Below are positions 53,160 through 64,000 of a stretch of DNA of 64,000 nt, piece after piece. This stretch comes from Streptomyces daqingensis (GTDB lineage Bacteria; Actinomycetota; Actinomycetes; Streptomycetales; Streptomycetaceae). The translations under genes and the position numbers were made by a program. The stretch lies in the NCBI RefSeq assembly GCF_014645895.1, contig NZ_BMMP01000009.1:124001-188000 (forward strand), written 5' to 3'. Numbering within the stretch: the stretch's first letter is position 1; every line of letters starts with the position of its first letter. Below the pieces are notes generated by a model. It searched no databases. It saw only the letters and a list, made by a program, of their open reading frames with translations, and was not told the origin of the DNA.

Positions 53160-53846
53160 TCAGTTCCGCCGGTGGCCTATGAGCCGGGGCTTGGCCTCCA
53201 GCCCGTCCAGGCCGTGCCAGGCGAGGTTGACCAAGTGGGCGGCCACCTCGGCCTTCTTCGGCTTCCGGACGTTCAGCCACCACTGCCCCGTCAGGGCGAC
53301 CATCCCGACCAGCGCCTGCGCGTACAGCGGCGAGAGCTTCGGGTCGAAGCCCCGCGACTTGAACTCCCGGCCGAGGATGTCCTCGACCTGCGTGGCGATG
53401 TCGCTGATCAGAGAGGCGAAGTTGCCCGTCGACTGGGCGACCGGGGAGTCCCGCACGAGGATGCGGAAGCCGTCCGTGTACAGGTCGATGTAGTCGAGCA
53501 GCGCGAACGCCGCCTGCTCCAGCAGCTCACGGGGGTGCCCTCCGGTGAGGGCACTCGTCACCATGTCCAGCAACTGGCGCATCTCACGGTCGATGACGAC
53601 CGCGTAGAGGCCCTCCTTGCCGCCGAAGTGCTCATAGACGACGGGCTTGGAGACCCCGGCCTTCGCCGCGATCTCCTCCACGGACGTGCCCTCGAAGCCG
53701 CGCTCGGCGAAGAGGGCACGCCCGATGTCGAGGAGCTGCTCGCGGCGTTCTTTCCCGGTCATGCGGCGCCGGGCAGCGCGCTTTTCCTTCTTGGGCGCCC
53801 TGGCCGGCTTGGCGGTGCTGTCGTCGATCGGCACAGCCTCCATCAT
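53160..53846 (-). CDS. TetR-family regulator
   Basis: A 228-residue repressor with a Lys/Arg-rich N-terminal tail and TetR helix-turn-helix RREQLLDIGRALFAERGFEGTSVEEIAAKAGVSKPVVYEHFGGKEGLYAVVI (about 35-85). The ligand domain is typical in length. The ATG overlaps the desaturase stop (ATGA), so it is co-expressed with the desaturase and probably autoregulates the operon through the tandem repeat upstream, sensing acyl-CoA like DesT/FasR-type proteins. The sensing role is inference. Confidence 0.9.
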   Translation of the reverse strand: MMEAVPIDDSTAKPARAPKKEKRAARRRMTGKERREQLLDIGRALFAERGFEGTSVEEIAAKAGVSKPVVYEHFGGKEGLYAVVIDREMRQLLDMVTSALTGGHPRELLEQAAFALLDYIDLYTDGFRILVRDSPVAQSTGNFASLISDIATQVEDILGREFKSRGFDPKLSPLYAQALVGMVALTGQWWLNVRKPKKAEVAAHLVNLAWHGLDGLEAKPRLIGHRRN

Positions 53847-54838
53847 GCCGCTTGGCCGGACTGCTCCTTGCGGCGGGAGTCGATTCGCGAAGTGGTCGGC
53901 CAGCGCACGTCGTACGCCCAGCCCAGCTTCTCGAACCAGCGGATGATGCGGGCGCTGGAGTCGATCTGGCCGCGCTCCACACCGTGCCGCGCGCTCGTCG
54001 GGTCGGCGTGGTGCAGGTTGTGCCAGGACTCACCGCAGGACAGGATCGCCAGCCACCACACGTTGCCCGACTTGTCGCGGGACTTGAAGGGGCGCTTGCC
54101 CACCGCGTGGCAGATGGAGTTGATGGACCACGTCACGTGGTGCAGCAGCGCCACACGCACCAGCGAACCCCAGAAGAACGCAGTCAGCGCGCCCTGCCAG
54201 GACATCGTCACCAGGCCGCCGATGGCGGCGGGCAGCAACAGCGTCACCGTCGTCCACAGCACGAACTGCCGGGAGACGGCCCGGATCGCCGGGTCCTTGA
54301 TCAGGTCGGGCGCGTACTTGTGCTGAGGAGTCTGCTCCTCGTCGAACATCCAGCCGACGTGCGCCCACCACAGGCCCTTCATCAGGGCGGGGACGCTCTC
54401 CCCGTAGCGCCACGGCGAGTGCGGGTCGCCCTCGGCGTCGGAGAACTTGTGGTGCTTGCGGTGGTCGGCGACCCACCGCACGACCGGGCCCTCGACGGCG
54501 AGGGACCCGAGGATCGCCAGCGCGATGCGCAACGGCCGCTTCGCCTTGAACGAGCCGTGCGTGAAGTAGCGGTGGAATCCGATGGTGATGCCGTGGCAGC
54601 CGATGAAGTACATCGCCGTGAGCAGGCCCAGGTCCAGCCAGCTCACCCCCCAGCCCCACATCAGCGGCACGGCCGCCACCAGGGCGAGGAAGGGGACGAC
54701 GATGAAGAGCAGCAGGGCGATCTGCTCGGCCGAATGACGCTTGTCACCACCCAGCGTCGCCAGGGAGGCGGCCTCGTCGGAGTCCGGTCGGGTCTCGGTC
54801 TTCGGGGAGTCGAGTACGTCAGGGGGGCTGCTGGTCAT
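53843..54838 (-). CDS. acyl-CoA desaturase (delta-9 type)
   Basis: A 331-residue integral-membrane di-iron enzyme introducing a double bond into fatty-acyl chains. Histidine boxes: [23 protein letters not shown] and [14 protein letters not shown]; four membrane segments (e.g. [23 protein letters not shown]). ATG at 54836-54838 follows AAGGGACATCT. First gene of a two-gene operon with the TetR regulator. Confidence 0.95.
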   Translation of the reverse strand: MTSSPPDVLDSPKTETRPDSDEAASLATLGGDKRHSAEQIALLLFIVVPFLALVAAVPLMWGWGVSWLDLGLLTAMYFIGCHGITIGFHRYFTHGSFKAKRPLRIALAILGSLAVEGPVVRWVADHRKHHKFSDAEGDPHSPWRYGESVPALMKGLWWAHVGWMFDEEQTPQHKYAPDLIKDPAIRAVSRQFVLWTTVTLLLPAAIGGLVTMSWQGALTAFFWGSLVRVALLHHVTWSINSICHAVGKRPFKSRDKSGNVWWLAILSCGESWHNLHHADPTSARHGVERGQIDSSARIIRWFEKLGWAYDVRWPTTSRIDSRRKEQSGQAA

Positions 54839-54933
54839 AGATGTCCCTTGTTCAAGAGCGGTAAGGGGTTGGGAGTCGGGGAGTCGGGGAGTCGAAAGCG
54901 GAACGGGCCGGTGGCGGGTACCCACCCAAGCCC

Positions 54934-54960
54934 TACGGAACCGTAACCTACGGCCTCGTA
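54934..54960. promoter_or_regulatory. tandem operator TACGG-N2-YCGTA (two copies) upstream of the desaturase
   Basis: TACGGAACCGTA (54934-54945) and TACGGCCTCGTA (54949-54960), each a near-perfect palindrome, repeated with a 15-bp period. About 96 bp upstream of the desaturase ATG. The arrangement fits a TetR-family operator for the co-encoded repressor. Confidence 0.6.
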
Positions 54961-55136
54961 AGTATGGCAGCCCTGAGTGGCCTATCAAGAGGGGGTTCGC
55001 GGAGCGGGCACCGTGCTCACCCATCGGACGGCACGTCCGGACGCTGAGTAGCCCCGCCTATCCTGGGAGGCGCCGGACAGCGCGGTCCGCGACCTGCCAG
55101 AAGCGAACACTGCAAGATCTGCAAGGAGCCGCACCT

Positions 55137-57953
<2,817 letters not shown>

Positions 57954-57960
57954 CCCCCGG

Positions 57961-57987
57961 GCGGCCGGTGAGACCCTCACCGGCCGC
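57961..57987 (+). terminator. perfect 12-bp hairpin terminator after ppc
   Basis: GCGGCCGGTGAG-ACC-CTCACCGGCCGC begins 7 nt after the ppc stop. A second hairpin (GGCGCCGCCGC at 57999-58009 with GCGGCGGCGCC at 58028-58038) follows and may serve the opposing minus-strand gene. Confidence 0.7.
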
Positions 57988-58100
57988 GGAACGGCCACGG
58001 CGCCGCCGCAGCGGACGACCACCCGCAGCGGCGGCGCCGAGCCGCACCCACAGAGAAATCAGAGACGGCAGGCCCGCGCACAGCGGCCGCCGGGACACGC

Positions 58101-58616
58101 TCAGAACGTCAGCAACGCCCACGACGTCATCGTCAGAGCCGCACCGAGCAACCCCACCACCAGCGCCGTACCCCGCCACCGCAGCCCGAGCCACAGCACC
58201 AGCGCCGCCAGCATCAGCGCACCGCCGAACGGCACCGCACCGTAGAGAGCACCCGCCGGCCCCGTACGCACGGCCTCCTTCGAACCCGGCACCAACGCCA
58301 CCTGCAGACGCTCGCCGACGACCCCCGAGACCGACTCGGCGACCTTCACCCGCCGCACGTCCGGACCACCCCCGGACGCCGGCCGGAACGTTCCCGAACA
58401 CTCGTCGGCCACACACCTGGTGACCCGCACAGTGCCACGCTCGTCACCCGTCAGAGCGGGCCCCGCCGTCTTCCACGACGTCCACGCCCCGCCCGCCAGC
58501 ACGAGCAGGCAGACCAGCAGCAGCACGATGTTGCGGACCAGGAGAAGCATCCCGAACGCGCTCTCCCCGGCTCTGCGGGTACGGCTGCGCTTCACGGTGC
58601 TCGTCGAGGAGGACAT
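58101..58616 (-). CDS. hypothetical membrane protein
   Basis: A 171-residue protein with a basic N-terminus, one membrane segment at about 22-44 (MLLLVRNIVLLLVCLLVLAGGAW), an extracytoplasmic loop with a Cys pair (VTRCVADECSG), and two further hydrophobic segments at about 128-170. Not recognised as a named family. Lies 40 bp downstream of pth on the same strand. Confidence 0.75.
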   Translation of the reverse strand: MSSSTSTVKRSRTRRAGESAFGMLLLVRNIVLLLVCLLVLAGGAWTSWKTAGPALTGDERGTVRVTRCVADECSGTFRPASGGGPDVRRVKVAESVSGVVGERLQVALVPGSKEAVRTGPAGALYGAVPFGGALMLAALVLWLGLRWRGTALVVGLLGAALTMTSWALLTF

Positions 58617-58656
58617 GGCGAGATCCTTCTGGGAAACCTACCGGCGGGTCAACCGT

Positions 58657-59265
58657 CTACGAGTTGTACGTGCTCTGCGCCCGCTCCAGACCGTCGACGA
58701 TCAGCGTCTCCACCGCATCCGCGGCCCGGTCCACGAAGTAGTCCAGCTCCTTGCGCTCCGCGCCGGAGAAATCCTTCAGCACGTAATCAGCGACCGGCAT
58801 ACGGCCCGGCGGCCTGCCCACACCGAACCGCACCCGGAAATAGTCCGGACCCAGCGTCTTCGTCAGCGACTTCAGCCCGTTGTGGCCGTTGTCACCGCCG
58901 CCCTTCTTCAGGCGCAGCGCACCGAAATCGATGTCCAGCTCGTCGTGCACCACGACGATCCGCTCCACCGGCACCTTGTAGAAATCACGCAGCGCCCCGA
59001 CAGGGCCGCCCGAAAGATTCATGAACGACATCGGCTGGGCCAGAACCACCCGCCGCCCCGAAACCCCCGGCACACCCACACGCCCCTCCACCACGCGGGC
59101 ACGGGACTTGTGCGTCCTGAACTTCCCACCGAGACGCGAAGCGAGCAGATCGGTCACCAGGAAACCCACGTTGTGCCGGTTGCCCGCGTAACCCGGACCC
59201 GGATTGCCCAGCCCCGCCACGAGCCACGGCCCGGCCGTCCCACCCGTACTGGCATCGGTCGTCAT
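58657..59265 (-). CDS. pth: peptidyl-tRNA hydrolase
   Basis: Recycles peptidyl-tRNA released from stalled ribosomes. 202 residues: [20 protein letters not shown] (catalytic His), [43 protein letters not shown] and [18 protein letters not shown] 59265, downstream of rplY with a repeat-rich 249-bp gap. Confidence 0.96.
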   Translation of the reverse strand: MTTDASTGGTAGPWLVAGLGNPGPGYAGNRHNVGFLVTDLLASRLGGKFRTHKSRARVVEGRVGVPGVSGRRVVLAQPMSFMNLSGGPVGALRDFYKVPVERIVVVHDELDIDFGALRLKKGGGDNGHNGLKSLTKTLGPDYFRVRFGVGRPPGRMPVADYVLKDFSGAERKELDYFVDRAADAVETLIVDGLERAQSTYNS

Positions 59266-59273
59266 CTATGCGG

Positions 59274-59383
59274 TCCTTCGGGAGAAAACCTTCGGGAAGA
59301 ATCTTCGGAAGAAAGCTTCAAGAAGAAGGCCACGAGAGAGACCTCCGGGAGGAAGACCTCGAGAAACCTTCGAAGAAAGAGGA
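59274..59383. repeat. purine-rich degenerate tandem repeat between rplY and pth
   Basis: About eight units close to CTTCGGGAAGAAA (plus strand), 10-16 bp each, e.g. CCTTCGGGAGAAAA, CCTTCGGGAAGAAT, CTTCGGAAGAAAG, CTTCAAGAAGAAGG. Each can form a tiny CTTC/GAAG hairpin. On the transcribed minus strand it is a pyrimidine-rich CTTCTTCC leader just before the pth ATG. Markedly lower GC than its surroundings. Confidence 0.65.
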
Positions 59384-59514
59384 ACAACTGCCGCCGCGCA
59401 CCCGGCCGCACAAGCAGCACGAGCCGGAGAACGCGACGGCAGCCGCGGAAAGCCACGGTCACCCGGCGGCAGCCCCGCAAGGCACCTCACCGGCGGGCGA
59501 CCCGCGACAGCGGA

Positions 59515-60123
59515 TCACTCAGGAGCGACCTCGCTCGGAGCCTCCACCGAGCCCTCGGTCTCCTCGTCGGCAGCCGGCTCCTCGGCCTGCGCCGACAGAA
59601 CCTGGATCACGATGTCGTCGCCGTCGATCGCCAGCGACGTGCCCTTCGGCAGCTGGATCTCGTGCGCGTGCACCGCGTCACCCGCGGCAAGACCCTCGAC
59701 GGAGACCGTCACCGACTCCGGAATGTGCGTCGCCTCCGCCTCGACGGGCAGAGCCATCAGCACGTGCTCCAGCAGGTGCTGCCCCGGCGCCAGGTCGCCC
59801 TCGACGTGGATCGGGATGTCGACGTTGACCTTCTCGCCCTTGCGGACGATCAGCAGGTCGATGTGGACCAGGAAGCCGCGGATAGCCTCACGCTGCACGG
59901 CCTTCGGAATGACCAGCTGCTTCTTGCCGTCGACCTCCAGGTGGATCAGCACGTTGGAGGACTTCAGCGCCATCATCATGTCGTAGCTGGGCAGCGCCAC
60001 GTGCACCGGCTCAGCGCCGTGCCCGTAGATCACCGCGGGGACCTTCTCCTCGCGGCGCAGACGCCGCGCCGCACCCTTGCCGAACTCGGTACGGACACTG
60101 GCGGAAAGATTGACGTCAGCCAT
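59515..60123 (-). CDS. rplY: 50S ribosomal protein L25 (CTC/general stress type)
   Basis: A 202-residue long-form L25 with C-terminal TL5/CTC domain that binds 5S rRNA. LSASVRTEFGKGAARRLRREEKVPAVIYGHG is the conserved start of the L25 domain; HEIQLPKGTSLAIDGDDIVIQVL lies in the C-terminal domain; the tail is acidic. Sits between prs and pth, the usual actinobacterial order. Confidence 0.96.
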   Translation of the reverse strand: MADVNLSASVRTEFGKGAARRLRREEKVPAVIYGHGAEPVHVALPSYDMMMALKSSNVLIHLEVDGKKQLVIPKAVQREAIRGFLVHIDLLIVRKGEKVNVDIPIHVEGDLAPGQHLLEHVLMALPVEAEATHIPESVTVSVEGLAAGDAVHAHEIQLPKGTSLAIDGDDIVIQVLSAQAEEPAADEETEGSVEAPSEVAPE

Positions 60124-60291
60124 GCTGCGCTCCTCGCAATCGAAACGGATCCCGCATCTGTGGTGTCACTCGGTCCGTCCACGACAGACCGGCTACGCCG
60201 CAGAGCCGACCACGAACGAACCGTCCCAGGAGCCCTGACGAAGAGCGCGCGTCGATAACGGATGAGCCGGGCCCGCACGTCCACGCACGAA

Positions 60292-60345
60292 CACGGCCTC
60301 CCTCGCCGAGCGACCCCAGGAGTCTACGCGGCGAGGAAGGCCGTG
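60292..60345 (-). terminator. long hairpin after prs
   Basis: CACGGCCTCCCTCGCCG (60292-60308) pairs with CGGCGAGGAAGGCCGTG (60329-60345): 17 bp with one mismatch and a 20-nt loop, 64 nt past the prs stop. Separates prs from rplY, so rplY likely has its own promoter in the remaining gap. Confidence 0.6.
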
Positions 60346-60408
60346 CGGAAATCGATCAACGAGCAGCCCGCGCGGCCGCCGCAACGGCCCGCACAAACCG
60401 CGGCAGAA

Positions 60409-61386
60409 CTACGCCTGCTCGTCGAAAAGGCTGGTCACAGAGCCGTCCTCGAACACCTCACGCACCGCACGCGCGATCGTCGGCGCCATCGACAACACCG
60501 TGATCTTGTCCAGATCCAGCTCACTCGGCGTCGGCAGCGTGTTCATCAGAACGAACTCGCTCACCTTCGAATTCTTCAGACGGTCCGCCGCCGGACCCGA
60601 CAGCACACCGTGCGTCGCCGTCACGATGACGTCCTCCGCGCCGTTCGCGAACAACGCGTCAGCCGCCGCGCAGATCGTCCCCCCGGTGTCGATCATGTCG
60701 TCGACCAGGACGCACACCCGGCCCTCGACATCACCCACCACCTCGTGCACCGTCACCTGATTCGCCACCTCAGGATCACGGCGCTTGTGCACGATCGCCA
60801 GCGGCGCACCCAGCCGGTCGGCCCACCGGTCCGCCACCCGCACCCGGCCCGCGTCCGGCGACACCACCGTCAGCTTGTCGCGGTCGACCTTCCCGCCCAC
60901 GTAGTCCGCCAGCACCGGCAGAGCGAAAAGATGATCCACAGGACCGTCGAAGAAACCCTGAATCTGATCCGTGTGCAGATCCACAGTCAGAATGCGGTCC
61001 GCACCCGCCGTCTTCAGAAGATCCGCCATCAACCGTGCCGAAATCGGCTCCCGCCCACGGTGCTTCTTGTCCTGCCGCGCATAACCGTAGAACGGCACGA
61101 TCACCGTGATGCTGCGCGCGGACGCCCGCTTCAACGCATCGATCATGATCAGCTGCTCCATGATCGACTTGTTGATCGGAGCAGTGTGGCTCTGCATCAG
61201 AAAGCAGTCAGCACCACGCGCCGACTCCTGAAAACGAACGTAGATCTCACCGTTGGCGAAGTCGAAAGCCTTGGTCGGGACCACACCGATACCCAGCTGA
61301 TCCGCGACCTCCTTCGCCAGCTCGGGGTGGGCGCGGCCGGAGAAGAGCATCAACTTCTTCTCGCCGGTCGTCTTGATCCCGGTCAC
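60409..61386 (-). CDS. prs: ribose-phosphate pyrophosphokinase (PRPP synthetase)
   Basis: Makes PRPP from ribose-5-phosphate and ATP for nucleotide, His and Trp synthesis. 325 residues: LFSGRAHPELAKEVADQLG, FANGEIYVRFQESARGADCFLMQS, VPFYGYARQDKKHRGREPISARLMADLL (ATP flexible loop), DLHTDQIQGFF and PRPP loop VDDMIDTGGTI. Downstream of glmU with a 96-bp gap. Confidence 0.97.
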   Translation of the reverse strand: MTGIKTTGEKKLMLFSGRAHPELAKEVADQLGIGVVPTKAFDFANGEIYVRFQESARGADCFLMQSHTAPINKSIMEQLIMIDALKRASARSITVIVPFYGYARQDKKHRGREPISARLMADLLKTAGADRILTVDLHTDQIQGFFDGPVDHLFALPVLADYVGGKVDRDKLTVVSPDAGRVRVADRWADRLGAPLAIVHKRRDPEVANQVTVHEVVGDVEGRVCVLVDDMIDTGGTICAAADALFANGAEDVIVTATHGVLSGPAADRLKNSKVSEFVLMNTLPTPSELDLDKITVLSMAPTIARAVREVFEDGSVTSLFDEQA

Positions 61387-61482
61387 TGCACCGTCTCCTT
61401 GAGTTCCGCGGGGCGTGCGTGCGACACAACCGTACGCCCCAGCGAAACCCCCACCGCACCCGGCAGCAACCGACAGTGCACG

Positions 61483-62952
61483 TCAGTCGCCCTCCCCGCG
61501 CTCCGCGTCACCGGCCTCCCCGGCTCCCGCCGCCGCACGCGCCGCGGCGCTCCCAGGCCGCTTACGCGCCACCCAGCCCGCGATATTGCGCTGCTGACCC
61601 CTCGCCACAGCGAGCGAACCCGCCGGCACATCCTTCGTGATCACAGAACCCGCAGCCGTATAAGCACCGTCCCCGACAGTGACCGGCGCCACAAACATGT
61701 TGTCCGCACCCGTACGGCAATGAGACCCGATCGTCGTCCGGTGCTTGTTCACCCCGTCGTAATTCACGAACACCGACGCCGCACCGATGTTGCTGTGATC
61801 ACCGATCGACGCGTCACCCACATAAGAAAGATGCGGCACCTTCGTGCCCTCACCGATCTCCGCGTTCTTCACCTCGACGAAACTGCCCGCCTTCGCCCCC
61901 GCACCCAGCCGCGTACCCGGCCGCAGATACGTGTACGGACCCACCTTCGCGCCCGCCCCGATCTCCGCCCCCTGCGAGACCGTGTTGCCCACCGACGCAC
62001 CCGCACCCACAACGGTGTCCGCCAGCTGCGAATTCGGCCCCACCTCACAGCCCGCCGCGAGATGCGTCGAACCCGTCAACTGCGTCCCCGGCAGCACCGT
62101 CACGTCCTGCTCGTACGACACCGTCACATCCAGCAGCACCGACGCCGGATCCACCACCGTCACACCCGCCAGCATCGCCCGCTCCAGCAGCCGCCCGTTC
62201 AGCAGACGGCGCGCCTCCGCAAGCTGCACACGGTTGTTGATCCCCAGGATCTCCTGGTGGTCACCCGCCACCGACGCCCCCACCCGGTGCCCGGAACTGC
62301 GCAGGATGCCGAGCACATCGGTCAGATACTCCTCGCCCTGGCTGTTGTCCGTCCGCACCTTGCCCAGAGCGTCGACCAGCAGCCGCGCGTCGAACGCGAA
62401 CACCCCCGAATTGATCTCGGAGATGGCGCGCTGCGCCTCCGTGGCGTCCTTGTGCTCGACGATGTCCGTCACCGCGCCGCTGTCCGCGTCGCGCACGATG
62501 CGGCCGTAACCCGTGGAATCCGGCACCTGAGCCGTCAGGACCGTGACCGCGTTGCCGTCCGCCGCATGCGTGTCCGCCAGCGCCTGGAGCGTCTCCCCGG
62601 TCAGCAGCGGAGTGTCCCCGCACGTGACGACGACCGTGCCGTCCAGCGCGACACCGCTGTCGGACAGCTCCTCCAGGCCCATCCGCACCGCGTGGCCGGT
62701 CCCGTTCTGCTCGTGCTGCACCGCCGTGCGCACACCGGCGTCGATCTCCGCGAGATGCGCCGTCACCTGCTCCCGGCCGTGACCGACGACCACCACGAGG
62801 TGCTCCGGATCGAGACTGCGGGACGCGGCGACGACATGGCCGACGAGGGAGCGACCGCAGATGTCGTGCATGACCTTGGGTTTCGCGGACTTCATACGGG
62901 TGCCCTCACCCGCTGCGAGTACGACGACGGCTGCCGGGCGGTTGGCGCTCAC
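61483..62952 (-). CDS. glmU: bifunctional UDP-N-acetylglucosamine pyrophosphorylase / glucosamine-1-phosphate N-acetyltransferase
   Basis: Provides UDP-GlcNAc for peptidoglycan. 489 residues. N-terminal uridylyltransferase: VVVLAAGEGTRMKSAKPKVMHDICGRSLVGHV and VTCGDTPLLTGETL; C-terminal left-handed beta-helix with hexapeptide repeats (VGPNSQLADTVVGAGASVGNTV...) and acetyltransferase residues in HLSYVGDASIGDHSNIGAASVFVNYDGVNKHRT. The last 30 residues are an Ala/Gly-rich tail. First protein gene after tRNA-Gln. Confidence 0.97.
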   Translation of the reverse strand: MSANRPAAVVVLAAGEGTRMKSAKPKVMHDICGRSLVGHVVAASRSLDPEHLVVVVGHGREQVTAHLAEIDAGVRTAVQHEQNGTGHAVRMGLEELSDSGVALDGTVVVTCGDTPLLTGETLQALADTHAADGNAVTVLTAQVPDSTGYGRIVRDADSGAVTDIVEHKDATEAQRAISEINSGVFAFDARLLVDALGKVRTDNSQGEEYLTDVLGILRSSGHRVGASVAGDHQEILGINNRVQLAEARRLLNGRLLERAMLAGVTVVDPASVLLDVTVSYEQDVTVLPGTQLTGSTHLAAGCEVGPNSQLADTVVGAGASVGNTVSQGAEIGAGAKVGPYTYLRPGTRLGAGAKAGSFVEVKNAEIGEGTKVPHLSYVGDASIGDHSNIGAASVFVNYDGVNKHRTTIGSHCRTGADNMFVAPVTVGDGAYTAAGSVITKDVPAGSLAVARGQQRNIAGWVARKRPGSAAARAAAGAGEAGDAERGEGD

Positions 62953-63094
62953 GGGGGTGCCCTTCGGCTACGGGGTCAGGGGGAACACCCGCAGGATACC
63001 GGGGGGTTGCGTAAGGCCGGGATTCGCGGACACGCGAGCGGGCCCCGGGGATGTGGAGGGGCGGAACTCGAACGCGGCGGTTACGTACGGTGAG

Positions 63095-63165
63095 CTCCCG
63101 GGGGAGGATTCGAACCCCCATCATTGGCACCAAAAACCAAGGACTTGCCCTTAGTCGACCCGGGA
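63095..63165 (-). tRNA. tRNA-Gln (anticodon UUG)
   Basis: Folds by hand into a 71-nt cloverleaf read on the minus strand: acceptor TCCCGGG/CCCGGGA (7 perfect pairs), D stem GACT/AGTC with a 7-nt loop containing GG, anticodon stem TTGGT/GCCAA with loop TTTTGGT (anticodon TTG, U33 present), variable TGAT, T stem GGGGG/CCTCC with loop TTCGAAT, discriminator G. The 3' CCA is not encoded. Its 5' end overlaps the last 15 nt of the upstream coding sequence. Confidence 0.9.
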
Positions 63166-63867
63166 AGGATCTTGCACCCGATCCCCCGTCTCGGGTTCTC
63201 GGACTCCACATACTATGCCCGACCACCAGCCCTCGATGCGACGGTACAGATCGGCCCCCTGCAGGACCCGTACGACGAGGCAGCCGCGGTAGGCGGCGCC
63301 CACGTTCTTGCGGACGGTCTTCGGGTTGTGCCTTTTGAGTGTCGTCTTCCCGAAGTCGGCCACTTCCCGTCCGACGAGATCCGCCCAGAAGCGCTCCGCG
63401 GCGCTCACGTCCGCCGACTCATGGATCATGACCGAGAATCGCAGGCGAGCGGGTGCCACCTCCAGGAGTCCGAGCCAGGCGAGGTAGACCTTGATCATGT
63501 CCGGGTCGCTGTTGACGAAGGTGACAGATTCGCTGAAGCGGTAGGACTTGCTCTTGGTGCCCTCGGCCCAGTAGAGAGCCACTCCCACGACGAACAGATC
63601 TCGCGGCGAGAGCCGGCCGAGTTCCGCGGCCGCTTGTGCCACCGTCCTTTCGCGGGCGAGATCCCGCTCATGCCTGTAGGGGCCCCATCTCGCCTCGGCC
63701 ATCATCCGGGCCCGTGCCACGGAGGGCTTCGGAGCCGGCAGATCGCGCACCCACAGGGAGACCGAGCTCTTGGCCACCCCCAGTTCCGCGACGATCTCGT
63801 CGTACGTCTTGCCGGCCTGCCGCAGCTCCCGAGCGCGGGCCTTCAGTTCGGGTTTCGCCTGCACCAT
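63151..63867 (-). CDS. HTH protein with LAGLIDADG-like endonuclease character
   Basis: A 238-residue protein. N-terminal resolvase-like helix-turn-helix (ARARELRQAGKTYDEIVAELGVAKSSVSLWVRDL, about 8-42); a basic linker; then LYWAEGTKSKSYRFSESVTFVNSDPDMIKVYLAWLGLLEV and RYGCLV-type residues (YRGCLVVRVLQGADLYRRIEGWWSGIV), a pattern I recognise from actinobacterial HTH/homing-endonuclease-like proteins. The C-terminal GDRVQDPSRVD and the TAA stop lie inside the tRNA-Gln acceptor and D-arm sequence. ATG 63867. Function unproven; DNA binding is likely. Confidence 0.75.
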   Translation of the reverse strand: MVQAKPELKARARELRQAGKTYDEIVAELGVAKSSVSLWVRDLPAPKPSVARARMMAEARWGPYRHERDLARERTVAQAAAELGRLSPRDLFVVGVALYWAEGTKSKSYRFSESVTFVNSDPDMIKVYLAWLGLLEVAPARLRFSVMIHESADVSAAERFWADLVGREVADFGKTTLKRHNPKTVRKNVGAAYRGCLVVRVLQGADLYRRIEGWWSGIVCGVREPETGDRVQDPSRVD

Positions 63868-64000
63868 GACGGCAGCCTCCGTGCAGGCCGAACCGTGTGG
63901 GGGCGAGTTGGAGGGTTATTCACCAGTTCGAGTAGGGAAATTGCGTTTCCATTGCGATGTCGCCCCTGTCCTGGCTGTGCGACGGAGTGTTCGGGTTCTG
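63868..64000. other. window-end intergenic sequence
   Basis: Upstream of the HTH gene. A short A/T-richer stretch (63915-63955) may hold its promoter. Nothing else recognised before the window ends. Confidence 0.3.

Noticed and set aside
60262..63093. 943-codon plus-strand frame across prs and glmU
   Set aside because: Arg/His-rich antisense translation spanning two conserved minus-strand genes.

Overview
This is a chromosomal window from a high-GC actinomycete, almost certainly Streptomyces or a close relative (Streptomycetaceae). The evidence is strong G/C third-position bias, frequent GTG and TTG starts, 4-bp start/stop overlaps, an SsgA-like sporulation protein, two DUF574-type methyltransferases, a Scr1-type XRE regulator with an anti-sigma-like ATPase, tamR/tam, a tricorn protease, and the glmU-prs-rplY-pth and rpfB-rsmA-ispE blocks. 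No prophage, insertion sequence or CRISPR array was seen. It reads as core chromosome with scattered accessory genes.

Layout. 1-3.5 kb: an MHS-type MFS transporter (cut by the window start) behind a four-carbon sugar-acid kinase, with a palindromic operator between them. 3.5-9.6 kb: PI-PLC-X protein; a minus-strand operon of DUF574 methyltransferase, two GNATs and a HIT protein; a malonyltransferase-like protein lacking its catalytic serine; a third GNAT; and exonuclease III. 9.7-14.3 kb: MerR regulator divergent from a Baeyer-Villiger-type monooxygenase / alpha-beta hydrolase / SDR operon. 14.4-18.7 kb: tricorn protease and SsgA-like protein. 19-21.8 kb: CbiM(N)-CbiQ-CbiO nickel/cobalt ECF importer behind a good match to a Nur box. 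21.9-27 kb: serine hydrolase, ATPase/XRE divergent pair, second DUF574 methyltransferase with a coupled small protein, SDR. 27-33.3 kb: ispE, rsmA and rpfB in one overlapping operon, then tatD and rsmI on the same strand. 33.4-42.9 kb: protein O-mannosyltransferase, penicillin-binding protein, aminoacyl-tRNA deacylase-like protein, EamA exporter, ABC-F ATPase, PQQ-propeller membrane protein. 43-49.8 kb: two atypical LuxR response regulators flanking a galTEK operon in which galK is broken, then an SDR. 49.9-55 kb: TamR/Tam pair with two operators, VOC protein, secreted peptidoglycan-binding hydrolase, and a desaturase-TetR operon with tandem operators. 55-64 kb: ppc, a small membrane protein, pth, rplY, prs, glmU, tRNA-Gln(UUG), and an HTH/endonuclease-like protein whose 3' end overlaps the tRNA.

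Most genes sit in short co-directional operons with 4-bp overlaps; convergent pairs are often separated by strong GC hairpins. The strongest observations are the galK lesion (about 26 nt missing, removing the galactokinase signature loop and shifting frame), the catalytically degenerate acyltransferase, the receiver domain without its phospho-acceptor Asp, the operator pairs at tamR/tam and at the desaturase gene, the Nur-like box at the metal importer, the perfect inverted repeat at the monooxygenase operon, and the coding overlap with tRNA-Gln. All calls come from reading the sequence; no database search was possible.
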